In this document: piece by piece, positions 42,354-51,189 of the stretch
Layout: each line of letters opens with the position of its first letter
Numbering within the stretch: position 1 is the stretch's first letter
Assembly: GCA_016888885.1 (NCBI GenBank)
Contig: CP069437.1
Span: 1,798,001-1,862,000, forward strand
DNA length: 64,000 nucleotides
Reading direction: 5' to 3'
DNA from: Faucicola sp902506215
Lineage (GTDB): Bacteria; Pseudomonadota; Gammaproteobacteria; Pseudomonadales; Moraxellaceae
The notes under the pieces: model-generated
Told to the model about the DNA's origin: nothing
The model's input: only the letters and a program-made list of their open reading frames with translations
Databases searched by the model: none
Made by a program: the position numbers and the translations under genes

Positions 42354-42881
42354 GCAAAATGGGCAAATGAGCCTGTTACGCGGTGGGTTTATCCAAGAGG
42401 ATTGATATTTATCGATAATATGATTTACCTAACTGCTTTTTACAAAGTAGAGCAGAGCATATCGACGCCTGAAAAAGTCTATTTAGATGCTAACCGCAAT
42501 TACGCCATCATACGCATCCAATCAGTACAGATTTTAGAAGAGCCAATACCCAATTGGGTGAATGATTTAAGTTTGGAAGAATTAAGTCGAAAGGGCATGC
42601 TTGAAACCCATTTAACGCAGCGAGGAAAGCCAATTATATTAAGGCTTAAAATTAATCATATTGCTGCCCAACATCTGACCGAGCGACCACTGTCAAACGA
42701 TCAGACGCTAGAAAAGATGGATGAAAAAAACTTGTTACTTACAGCGACCGTGATGAATACCGTAAGGCTTGAAGATTGGCTAATCAGTATGTCGCATATG
42801 TCAGAAGTGCTTGAGCCTGTTAAGCTTAGAGAAATAATTATTGATAGATTAACGGATGGACTGAATCAATACACCAAATAA
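42354..42881 (+). pseudogene. WYL-domain regulator, 3' half (split by IS982)
   Basis: Continues the 40810-41364 frame: GLIFIDNMIYLTAFYKVEQS is the WYL core strand pair, then DANRNYAIIRIQSVQILEEP and a C-terminal effector region ending REIIIDRLTDGLNQYTK. The internal ATG at 42402 could yield a fragment but the regulator is not made whole. Confidence 0.85.
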
Positions 42882-43427
42882 AATTATCAAATAGTAGTTT
42901 TAGATTAAAATTGAAACAATGTCAAATTAGTGATAATTAAAAACCAAAATAGAACTAATTTTACATTAATGATTTAAGATTAATATGCTTTTTTATGTCA
43001 TTTATAAGTATCATCCATAACTACTCAATTTAATCGTAAAGCCAACAAAACATTGGCGAAAAAGCTGCTATTCCTAAAGCAATCTACGTGATCGATGAAC
43101 TATATGTAGCATAAATATCTCATTAATATTAGGGCAAAAAGTTTACTTACAAACCATGGCGTAGGGGAGAATTGTGAAGTATTTTTAAAAAATCGCCAAT
43201 ATTTGGTAAAATAGTCATGGCAAAAAATAGCTCATTTCACGTGACAAATATCAGAGTTTGAAGAAATAAACCGATATTAAATGACTCTAAAATACATCGT
43301 AAAAAAATCTCTGTAACCATTGTAGTTTCAGGGATTTTACCTTAAAATCATTTAAGGTAATTAGGTGTAATTTTTGCGCCGCAATATTGCCAAGGTCGGA
43401 TTTTTTTTTGACCCACAGCCAAATCTT
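42882..43427. other. Gene-free stretch with an acyl-CoA synthetase relic
   Basis: 546 bp with no credible gene. At 43043-43101 about 60 bp matches, with roughly 90 percent identity by eye, the region of the acyl-CoA synthetase gene at 49738-49797 (protein QQNIGEKAAIPKAIYVIDEL against QQNIGEKAAIPKAIYVIDAL). It is a relic of a second copy. A weak hairpin near 43305-43345 (AAATCTCTGTAAC / GTTTCAGGGATTTT) may end the TerD transcript. Confidence 0.6.
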
Positions 43428-44618
43428 TCATACTCCACAGCCAACTAACCACAAAGCAGATTTACTCTGTTTGGTAATCTGAGGCGTGGATAGGGGTATT
43501 TGGCTAATATTGTGGGTAAGCTCGCTCACATTAACACCGCAACTGGCTAAAAGAGCGGATAATAATTGATATTTGACTGCATAATTCATGTTCTGGGTAT
43601 TGGCAATGGTATGGGTAACCATACCGACGACTTCGCCTGTGGGAAGCAGGAGCGGACTGCCACTTGAGCCAGGCTGAATTGGCGCAGTAAACTGCATAAA
43701 ACGAATATCATTGCCAATGCCTTGTAGCCCTGCGATATTGCCTTGGGTGACTTGTAATTGACTACCGAGACCTGTTAGCGGAAAACCAAGTGTGGTAATC
43801 TGCTCACCCAGCAAATCATAACCACGTTCTCGCACGGGCAAATAACTTGGTAAAGGCTGATTGACTTTAAGTAACGCTGTATCACTACCTTCATCTGTCA
43901 GAACCACTTGGCATTCGATATCGGGATAGCCTTGTTGACGCAGTGCGATTTGCGTTGCCCCGTCCACCACATGCTCACAAGTGAGTAAATGATAGGGATC
44001 AATTGCAAAAGCCGTCCCAGTCCAAGTGTCACCTGGCTGAGGGCGAGGACGTCTGTTGTTTGGTATGGCGTGCAAAACGTTGCCTGTCGTCATGTTATTA
44101 GGGTAACGGGCGTCAAGGCTGATTTGTAAACGTTCGGCAAAATTGGCTAGACTTTGACTAGATGTTTCCGCGAGTGCTCGGCATTTATATTGCCCATTAC
44201 GCTGGTAGATCTCCAGTACAATACTGGCTTTGATATGGCGCTCTGGGGTATGAAACGCATAGTCAATATCGCTAGCGACTTTGATACCCAGATCATTGAC
44301 TTCCACGGCTGGGGCAATCACACTAGCGTCTTGGTAAGCATACACAATCAGTTGCAGATGCTGGGTTTGATTTTGGGAAAACACATTGGCTAAGTCTAAT
44401 GTCCAAACATGGCTTTTGTCACTCTCGACTTTCAGCGTTGCCCAATCTTTGCTTTCATGCAGATAAGCAGGGCTGGTAGTTGCTCGGCGACTTGCATCCA
44501 TCGCTATCCACACGCAGCCCATCTCAACCCCAAAACGACTAGGACTTTGGCTGGTTACTACCACTTGGCAAGGCGTGTGGGGGATAGGTGTATTTGCCCC
44601 AAGTACCAAAGTTGGCAT
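43428..44618 (-). CDS. TerD-domain protein fused to a trypsin-like serine protease
   Basis: 396 residues. Residues 1-180 are a TerD-like domain (CQVVVTSQSPSRF, IAMDASRRA, HIKASIVLEIYQRNGQYKCR, ALAETSSQSLANFAER). From about 200 comes a DegP/trypsin-like protease: GTAFAIDPYHLLTCEHVVDG (His), DEGSDTALLKVNQ (Asp) and APIQPGSSGSPLLLPTGEVV (Ser). All three catalytic residues are present. No signal peptide, so it is probably cytoplasmic. The last gene of the ter block. TerD domains bind calcium in stress response systems; here they may gate the protease. Confidence 0.85.
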   Translation of the reverse strand: MPTLVLGANTPIPHTPCQVVVTSQSPSRFGVEMGCVWIAMDASRRATTSPAYLHESKDWATLKVESDKSHVWTLDLANVFSQNQTQHLQLIVYAYQDASVIAPAVEVNDLGIKVASDIDYAFHTPERHIKASIVLEIYQRNGQYKCRALAETSSQSLANFAERLQISLDARYPNNMTTGNVLHAIPNNRRPRPQPGDTWTGTAFAIDPYHLLTCEHVVDGATQIALRQQGYPDIECQVVLTDEGSDTALLKVNQPLPSYLPVRERGYDLLGEQITTLGFPLTGLGSQLQVTQGNIAGLQGIGNDIRFMQFTAPIQPGSSGSPLLLPTGEVVGMVTHTIANTQNMNYAVKYQLLSALLASCGVNVSELTHNISQIPLSTPQITKQSKSALWLVGCGV

Positions 44619-44700
44619 CGTGTTTCCTTATTTTTTTATTATCCGAATAAAAAAATACCCCATTGACAGCAAATAGGGTATTGTTATCTACAATTAGACG

Positions 44701-45309
44701 TTAGGCATGTGGTGTAATGGCGGGCATCAAATCATGAAAGGTACGACCACTGGCAATTTCGCCAATGGCATGCATTTTCCATTCACCGTTGTGGCGATAA
44801 ATCTTTGCCAAAATCAGCGCGGTATGACTGCCTTGAGCTGATAAGTTATAGCGAGCCACTTCGCTATTATTGCCCGCATTAACGATACGACAAAACGCAC
44901 CCGCAACTTTCTCAAACGTTTGACCCGTAAAGCTATTCACAGTAAATACCAGTGACTGTACATGAGCAGGGATACGAGATAAATCGACATTGATTACCTC
45001 ATCATCGCCATCCCCTGCGCCTGTGCGGTTATCGCCTGTATGGACGATACTACCGTCCTTTGACTGCAGTTGACCAAACCAAACTGCATCGATGGGCTGT
45101 TTGCTCGCGTCAAACATAATGCAAGATGCATCCAAATCGATACTATCATTACTACCGCCGCCACCGAATAGACTGCCCAAAAAGCCACCGGATTTTGGGG
45201 TGGATGCAACATCCCACCCTAGACCCATTTTGATACGCGTCAGTGCCGTGCCTGCTTCTTTATCGAGTGAAATTTTTTGTCCTTTTTGTAGACTAACCGC
45301 CATCTTCAT
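44701..45309 (-). CDS. terZ: TerD-family protein (TerZ-like)
   Basis: 202 residues. Pattern of TerZ: MGLGWDVASTPKSG, a Gly-rich loop (FLGSLFGGGGSND), IDLDASCIMFD, VHTGDNRTGAGDGDDEVINV (Ca-binding acidic loop) and HTALILAKIYRHNGEWKMHA. Involved in Ter-type stress and tellurite/phage resistance through membrane-associated calcium-binding complexes. Middle of the minus-strand TerD block. Confidence 0.85.
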   Translation of the reverse strand: MKMAVSLQKGQKISLDKEAGTALTRIKMGLGWDVASTPKSGGFLGSLFGGGGSNDSIDLDASCIMFDASKQPIDAVWFGQLQSKDGSIVHTGDNRTGAGDGDDEVINVDLSRIPAHVQSLVFTVNSFTGQTFEKVAGAFCRIVNAGNNSEVARYNLSAQGSHTALILAKIYRHNGEWKMHAIGEIASGRTFHDLMPAITPHA

Positions 45310-45370
45310 ATCCTTTATTTAACGAGTTTTTATCATTATTTTAATGGTAAATTACAGCTTGAAATCCGAT

Positions 45371-45949
45371 TTAGCCGATATTTACGCCATATTGTTGGCA
45401 CATAGCTGCTAAGCCACCTGCATAGCCTTGACCCACCGCGCGAAATTTCCATTCGCCATTGTGTCTATAGACTTCGCCAAATACCATCGCAGTTTCGATG
45501 GAATAGTCTTCTGCTAAGTCAAACCGTACTACCTCTGCCCCTGTTTCTTCATTGACCACACGGATAAAGGCATTGGATACTTGACCAAAGTTTTGATTAC
45601 GAGCTTGGGCATCGTGGATGGTCACAGTGATAGCAATTTTTTCAATATCGGCAGGCACTTGTGACAGGTTTACTTTAATCACTTCGTCATCACCGTCACC
45701 TGCCCCTGAGCGGTTGTCCCCGGTATGTTCGACTGCACCGTTGTCAGATTTTAGTTGGTTATAAAAAATAAAGTCATGGTCGCCGCGTACTTTGCCTGTA
45801 TTATTAAGCAAAAATACGCTGGCATCTAAGTCAAATTCTGCCCCTGATGTGGCACGCTCATCCCAACCTAGGCCAATTAATAGCCGTGTTAGGGTAGGAT
45901 CTGTTTTTGACAGGGATAAGTTACCGCCTTTATTGAGTGAAATGGCCAT
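45371..45949 (-). CDS. terD: TerD-family protein (TerD/TerE-like)
   Basis: 192 residues, the standard TerD/TerE length. LIGLGWDERATSG, EFDLDASVFLLN, VEHTGDNRSGAGDGDDEVIK and the C-terminal TAMVFGEVYRHNGEWKFRAV all match. The paired acidic loops bind calcium in characterised TerD. 61 bp upstream of the TerZ-like gene. Confidence 0.88.
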   Translation of the reverse strand: MAISLNKGGNLSLSKTDPTLTRLLIGLGWDERATSGAEFDLDASVFLLNNTGKVRGDHDFIFYNQLKSDNGAVEHTGDNRSGAGDGDDEVIKVNLSQVPADIEKIAITVTIHDAQARNQNFGQVSNAFIRVVNEETGAEVVRFDLAEDYSIETAMVFGEVYRHNGEWKFRAVGQGYAGGLAAMCQQYGVNIG

Positions 45950-46050
45950 TTTGCTCTCCTATACTATAGTCTGTATTATCCAAATTTGTTTGATAATGTT
46001 TTTCTCTATCAAATTAAACAATTATCGGTATAAAGTCAAAGTTATATTCG

Positions 46051-46496
46051 TTATTTTAATGCCTTTTCTTGCTGGAACATACTGCCGTCAATTGGAAAGC
46101 TTGCGACCATCTGCTGCTGAGATTGCAAGTTGATTGCCATTGCTGGCAACTGTGCCATGGTTTGATGACCATCAATGGTTAAAGTTAATACCAAGCGTTC
46201 AATTTGCGGGGTTAAAGTGGTCAAATTGATATCGAAGCTGACTATTTGACCATCATTTTGGCTAAGCTTTAGGCTACCGCACGGGCTTTGAGGCTGGTTA
46301 TAAAATATCATGTAGGCTTCGTCGCTAAGCTTACCCTGACTGTCTAAACCAAACAAGTGCGATGTCTAAGTTTAAATTGCTTGGTGGAGTAGTTGCTAAG
46401 CTAAAACTCAGCGGATTGTTTAATACATCTGACAGTTTAAGTTTTTGTCCACGAATAAGCTGCGTCTGTAAATCCTTATTTATCGTTGTTGGTCAT
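46051..46496 (-). pseudogene. Frameshifted TerD-family gene
   Basis: The intact 3' part reads FGLDSQGKLSDEAYMIFYNQ, then SFDINLTTLTPQIERLVLTL. The upstream part, in another frame, reads QLIRGQKLKLSDVLNNPLSF and NLNLDIAL, the usual TerD N-terminus (LxxGQKxxL ... LDIA). A one-base change near 46358 breaks the frame and a second break precedes 46480, so the start at 46496 is cut off. No C-terminal Ca loop pair remains intact, so it is probably non-functional. Confidence 0.72.
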
Positions 46497-46552
46497 TGTT
46501 ATTTGATTAGCGCAATCAATTAACATGCGAGCATCTTTAATAGGGCTAAATA

Positions 46553-47695
46553 CTAACGGTTTAATTGTTGGCCCAATTGCATTGCCATCGCGATATTATA
46601 GGCAGTCTTTTCAATATTCTGTTTTGCTAAAGCAAGTGCCTCATCAAGCAAGCCTAAAGTTTGAATACTGGGCATCGCTATTGTAAAACCATCGTCTTTC
46701 CAATGGCTGTGGGGGTCATCGACTACGCCACAAATGGCGATAACGGGCACATTAACTGCTTTGGCAAGTGATAGCACGCCTGATGCCACTTTGCCCATGG
46801 ACGTTTGAAAATCCATCTTCCCTTCACCGGTGATGACCAAATCTGCTTGCTGAATCATTTGCTCAAGGTTACTAAATTCACTTACCAGCTGAAATCCGCC
46901 AGTCAGTGTCGCTGATAAAAACGTCATTAACGCAAAACCCAAACCGCCTGCGGCACCTGCGCCTGCTTCATGACGATTATCGGGGAAATTTTGACGGCTG
47001 GCAATATTGGCAAAATGGTTAAGTGCATTATCTAAAATAACGATATCGTCTAGCGTCGCCCCTTTTTGCGGGGCATACACATGGCTAGCACCGAGTTTGC
47101 CACATAATGGATTGGTCACATCACAGGCGACAGTAATACTAATATCAGCGATTTTATCGTTAACCCCACTGCTATCAATAAACGCCAATGCCGCTAACGC
47201 TTTACCGCCTTGCGCAAGCTCATGATGCTGTGCATCCAAGAATCGATAGCCCAAGGCCTTTAGCATACCTATACCTGCGTCATTGGTGGCACTGCCACCG
47301 ATACCCAGGATAATATGTTTTGCGCCTTTATCAATCGCATCAAGTAGCATTTCACCTACGCCATAAGTGGTCGTGATACTTGGGTCTCGCTCTGACTGTG
47401 TCAGCAGGTGCAAGCCAGCACAGCTTGCCATCTCAATAATGGCGGTTTGATTGGGCAGTAGCACATAGCTTGCTTCATTCGGGCGCATCAAAGGGTCATG
47501 TGCAATGATACGTTGCCATTCGCCAGACAGCGTTTCTTTAAGCGCGGCAGCCGTGCCTTCACCCCCATCTGCCATTGGGATTTTAATGATGTCAGCTTCT
47601 TTAAAAACAGTGGTAAATCCTGTCTCAATGGCATCACATACTTCACTGGCAGTGAGACTTTCTTTAAATGAATCTGGGGCAATAACAATTTTCAC
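46553..47695 (-). CDS. glxK: Glycerate kinase (GlxK/GarK family)
   Basis: 380 residues, the usual family size. KIVIAPDSFKESLTASEVCD at the start, PMADGGEGTAAALKETL, GVGEMLLDAIDKGAKHIILG, GIGGSATNDAGIGMLKALGY and DLVITGEGKMDFQTSMGK are the type-1 glycerate kinase signatures. Phosphorylates glycerate for entry to glycolysis. The gene upstream on the same strand is the tail of a GntP-type permease, which would have been its transport partner. Confidence 0.92.
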   Translation of the reverse strand: MKIVIAPDSFKESLTASEVCDAIETGFTTVFKEADIIKIPMADGGEGTAAALKETLSGEWQRIIAHDPLMRPNEASYVLLPNQTAIIEMASCAGLHLLTQSERDPSITTTYGVGEMLLDAIDKGAKHIILGIGGSATNDAGIGMLKALGYRFLDAQHHELAQGGKALAALAFIDSSGVNDKIADISITVACDVTNPLCGKLGASHVYAPQKGATLDDIVILDNALNHFANIASRQNFPDNRHEAGAGAAGGLGFALMTFLSATLTGGFQLVSEFSNLEQMIQQADLVITGEGKMDFQTSMGKVASGVLSLAKAVNVPVIAICGVVDDPHSHWKDDGFTIAMPSIQTLGLLDEALALAKQNIEKTAYNIAMAMQLGQQLNR

Positions 47696-47733
47696 GGTGC
47701 TTTTCCTAAAGTTATTTTATGACAGGGTATGAT

Positions 47734-47910
47734 TTAAAGCAGAATAATCGATAATAACCAGATAAACACCATGCTAACGACACCTTGGATACCTGTAGCG
47801 ACAGTATGTGCTCTATAGGCTTGTGGCACACTCATACGACTAAACTGACTGACAACCCAAAAATAGCTATCGTTGGCATGTGATACGGTCATCGCGCCTG
47901 CGCCAATAGT
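47734..47910 (-). pseudogene. C-terminal fragment of a GntP-family permease
   Basis: The frame reads IGAGAMTVSHANDSYFWVVS, then AYRAHTVATGIQGVVSMVFI and stops at 47734. This is the typical C-terminus of GntP gluconate/glycerate:H+ symporters. The first ~390 codons are missing, replaced by the promoter side of the acyl-CoA synthetase gene. Confidence 0.78.
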
Positions 47911-48097
47911 ACAATCATCGGAACATCCTTTTCCCCGTAGTTTCATGAATTAACTGAGTTTATCCATCACATCAGCTAACTGTAGCAAATATGTACGAAA
48001 CAATACCAGAGTTTTTGACTGACATACCGTATTATTTCTAGAGACAATTTTAACGTATTACGATACTTAATTTAACAGTAAAAAGGACTTTGACCCT

Positions 48098-50029
48098 ATG
48101 AACCAGCAAATAAAAAATCAGCATGACCTCAAACAGTATGAACAAAATTTTCCTTTAAACCTGCCTAGCAGCACCTATCAGATGCTATGTGAGAGTGAAG
48201 CTCAGTTTGGCGATAAAAAAGCCCTTACCTTTGTTTTAAATGCTACGCAGTATCAGAACAGCACAAGCTATAGCTATCGGGAGCTATTGGCATATATACG
48301 TCAAACCGCCAATATGCTTTATTCGTTGGGCGCGGATAAAGATACGGTCATTGCGATTTTATTGCCAAATTTACCCGAAACCCATTTTTGTATCTGGGGT
48401 GGCGAGGCAGCGGGTATTATTTTTCCGATTAACCCACTGCTTGAACCCTCTGTGATTGCCGGCTTATTAAATGAAGTCAAAGCCGCGCTACTCATCACGC
48501 TTGCGCCATTACCCAATCAAGATAATAAGCCGCAGCTTTGGGACAAGGTGGTCGCGGTTGCCAAGCTTACCCCAAGTTTGCAGCATATCATTGGGGTGAC
48601 GATGGCTCATCATTTCGCCCATCAACTTAATATAACCTTGCCAGATGTAAGTAAAGAATTTGTAAAGCAGTTACCAGAGACGATCACCTATCATGACTTT
48701 TATGCTGGGATTGCCAACCAGCCCAAAGATAGATTAATTAACCCCCGTACCATTGTGCCTGAGGATCTGTCTTCATTCTTTGGAACCGGTGGTACAACTG
48801 GCATGCCCAAAATCGCCATGCGTAATCATAAAAATGAAGTCGCCAATGTCTTACAGGCACGGGCATTGTTTGGTGATGACATGCTAAATCAGGGCAATGT
48901 CGTGCTGTGCGGACTACCCCTATTTCACGTCAATGCCGTCATGGTTACAGGATTATTACCGTTATCGATGGGTGGTGAAATTCTGCTAGTTTCGCCAGAG
49001 GGTTATCGCGGCGATGCGGTTATGGCAAATTTTTGGGCGATTATTGCGTATTATCGCGTGAATTTTTTTAGTGGTGTGCCCACGCTGTTTGCTGGATTAT
49101 TAAATCTACCAGTTGGCGACCATGATATTGCGAGTCTAAAACACTGCTTGTGTGGGGCAGCCCCTATGCCGATAGAAGTATTTAAGCAATTTGAAAAACA
49201 AACAGGCGTGCAAATCATTGAAGCGTACGGTATGACGGAAGGTAATTGTGGTAGTTCAGCCAACCCAAGATTTGGGGAGAAGAAAATTGGTTCAATAGGG
49301 CTACGCTTCCCGTATCAGCCTATGCAAGTGATGATGCTTGATGATAATGGCAAGTTTGTGCGAGTTGCCAACACAGGCGAGGTGGGTAATATTTGTATTC
49401 GCGGCGATAATGTGTTTGTCGGCTATTATTTGGCGCAGCAAAATCAGGGGATTTGGGTAACTGACACGGACAATCAAACTTGGTTTAATTCAGGCGATTT
49501 GGGCTATCAGGATGCAGACGGCTACTTTTTTTTGACGGGTAGAAAAAAAGAGTTAATTATCCGAGGTGGACACAATATTGACCCAAAAATGATCGAAGAA
49601 GTCGTTTATCAGTATGACGGGGTAGCCGGGTGTGCTGCCATTGGTAAACCTGATAGCTATACAGGCGAGTTACCTGTTTTATTCGTTGCCCCTAAGCCGG
49701 GTGTTAACTTAGATACTGATAAACTCATGCAATTTTGCCAACAAAATATTGGCGAAAAAGCGGCAATTCCTAAAGCCATTTACGTGATCGATGCATTACC
49801 CTTAACCGCCGTGGGTAAAGTATTTAAACCTGCACTAAAACGTCAAGCGACCGTGATGGCTGTCAATGAGTTATTAAAGCACCATCAGATCAAGGCTACC
49901 GTAAGCAGCAAAGACGATTCTACTTATGGGTTTATTGTGCTAGTCAAGCTAGAGGGCGATGCGTCACATCAACCACAAGTCAAAACCGTGTTAGACCAGT
50001 TAGCCATTCATTGGCAGTGGGATGAATAA
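48098..50029 (+). CDS. Acyl-CoA synthetase (AMP-binding family)
   Basis: 643 residues. Activates a carboxylic acid to its CoA ester through an adenylate. Core motifs: FFGTGGTTGMPKIAM (phosphate loop), EAYGMTEGNCGSS, FNSGDLGYQDADGYFFLTGR, KKELIIRGGHNIDPK and the Lys of LTAVGKVFKPAL. The substrate is not evident. The C-terminal 60 residues after the AMP-binding_C domain form a small extra tail. No operon partner. A degraded 60-bp echo of its 3' region lies at 43043. Confidence 0.87.
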   Translation: MNQQIKNQHDLKQYEQNFPLNLPSSTYQMLCESEAQFGDKKALTFVLNATQYQNSTSYSYRELLAYIRQTANMLYSLGADKDTVIAILLPNLPETHFCIWGGEAAGIIFPINPLLEPSVIAGLLNEVKAALLITLAPLPNQDNKPQLWDKVVAVAKLTPSLQHIIGVTMAHHFAHQLNITLPDVSKEFVKQLPETITYHDFYAGIANQPKDRLINPRTIVPEDLSSFFGTGGTTGMPKIAMRNHKNEVANVLQARALFGDDMLNQGNVVLCGLPLFHVNAVMVTGLLPLSMGGEILLVSPEGYRGDAVMANFWAIIAYYRVNFFSGVPTLFAGLLNLPVGDHDIASLKHCLCGAAPMPIEVFKQFEKQTGVQIIEAYGMTEGNCGSSANPRFGEKKIGSIGLRFPYQPMQVMMLDDNGKFVRVANTGEVGNICIRGDNVFVGYYLAQQNQGIWVTDTDNQTWFNSGDLGYQDADGYFFLTGRKKELIIRGGHNIDPKMIEEVVYQYDGVAGCAAIGKPDSYTGELPVLFVAPKPGVNLDTDKLMQFCQQNIGEKAAIPKAIYVIDALPLTAVGKVFKPALKRQATVMAVNELLKHHQIKATVSSKDDSTYGFIVLVKLEGDASHQPQVKTVLDQLAIHWQWDE

Positions 50030-50087
50030 GTTTTTAAATAATAAAAGCAACCACCTGATTAAGCAAGGGCACAAGACGCATTAACCC

Positions 50088-51059
50088 TTATAGCGTTTTT
50101 CGAAAATCACTGGCTGACATATTAACCTGCCGTTGAAAGGCTCTGGAAAAAGATGCCAGATTAAAAAAGCCCGTCGCCATTGAAATGGTGGTCACTGGCA
50201 TGGTGGTATGTTGGAGTAGGTTTTTAGCATGCTCTAATCGTAAATTAAGATAATACTGTTGGGGTGAGACCCCTAGTTGTTTGGCAAACTGCCGCTGTAG
50301 TTGTCTTTCAGAGATGCCGACGTATTTAGCAATGTCCGCTAGCGTGAGCGGTTCTTCGATATTGGTTTTCATTAACGTGATAGCATCGATGACATGGGCG
50401 TAGCTATGACTGAGGCTCTTTGGTTTGGGTAAATGTTGGATGCTCGCCGGCTCTCGGATAGTGGTGATGACAAACATGTCTTGAATTTTTTCAACAATTT
50501 CTCGCCCAAAGTGCTGTTTGATGATGTGCAGGGTCATATCAAGCGCACATACCCCGCCAGAGCAGGTATAGAGCCGATTACCAATGGTAAAAATATGGTT
50601 TAAGAATTTTACATTGCCAAATTGTTCCTGAGCCAGCGTAACATTTTCCCAATGCAGCGAGGCTGATTGATTGGCTAACAATCCTGCATTCGCAAGCGCT
50701 ATTGCCCCTGTACAAAGCCCCCCTAACGCAATATCCCGAACGGCTAAACGCTCCACAATCCCCTTTAGCGCGTCTGTCATTAAATTTTCAGCTTCATATC
50801 CCCCGCAGATAAACACGAGTTCACAATCAAATAGATGTTTGATTTCAGCGGTATGAGTGACTTGTACCCCATTACTGGCACTCGTCTGATGCCCTGCAAA
50901 ACCACTAATAATCCAGCTATATACCGGCTGACTACTGACATAGTTTGCCATTCGTAACGGCTCGATGACATTGCTAAAAGCCATCATGGTAAAGCCATCA
51001 ATCAATAAAAAACCAATTTTTTTAATATTCGCTGTCATAAATAGAGTATGAATGGACAA
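50088..51059 (-). CDS. GlxA/GbdR-type regulator (DJ-1-like domain plus AraC HTH)
   Basis: About 316-323 residues. N-terminal DJ-1/PfpI-like domain (KKIGFLLIDGFTMMAFSNVI, ELVFICGGYEAENLM, LGGLCTGAIALANAGLLANQ) and a C-terminal double helix-turn-helix (EPLTLADIAKYVGISERQLQ then VTTISMATGFFNLASFSRAF). The frame opens at TTG, but an ATG at 51038 is the better start. Relatives control glycine betaine, carnitine and similar amine catabolism. It is divergent from creatinase (130 bp apart), so it very probably activates creatine use. Confidence 0.87.
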   Translation of the reverse strand: MSIHTLFMTANIKKIGFLLIDGFTMMAFSNVIEPLRMANYVSSQPVYSWIISGFAGHQTSASNGVQVTHTAEIKHLFDCELVFICGGYEAENLMTDALKGIVERLAVRDIALGGLCTGAIALANAGLLANQSASLHWENVTLAQEQFGNVKFLNHIFTIGNRLYTCSGGVCALDMTLHIIKQHFGREIVEKIQDMFVITTIREPASIQHLPKPKSLSHSYAHVIDAITLMKTNIEEPLTLADIAKYVGISERQLQRQFAKQLGVSPQQYYLNLRLEHAKNLLQHTTMPVTTISMATGFFNLASFSRAFQRQVNMSASDFRKTL

Positions 51060-51189
51060 GCCGTGTTGTCGTAATTAGTCAAAAAAATGTCGTCTTATGA
51101 AAAACTGAATTTTTAAATTTGCGTATGATGAGGGATGTGGAAAGTAAAGAACTTCTTAACATCAACCTAAACCTCGTGAGGCGCAAACA

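Noticed and set aside
47488..47732. Extra frames overlapping the glycerate kinase start
   Set aside because: Alternative frames of a clearly conserved enzyme.
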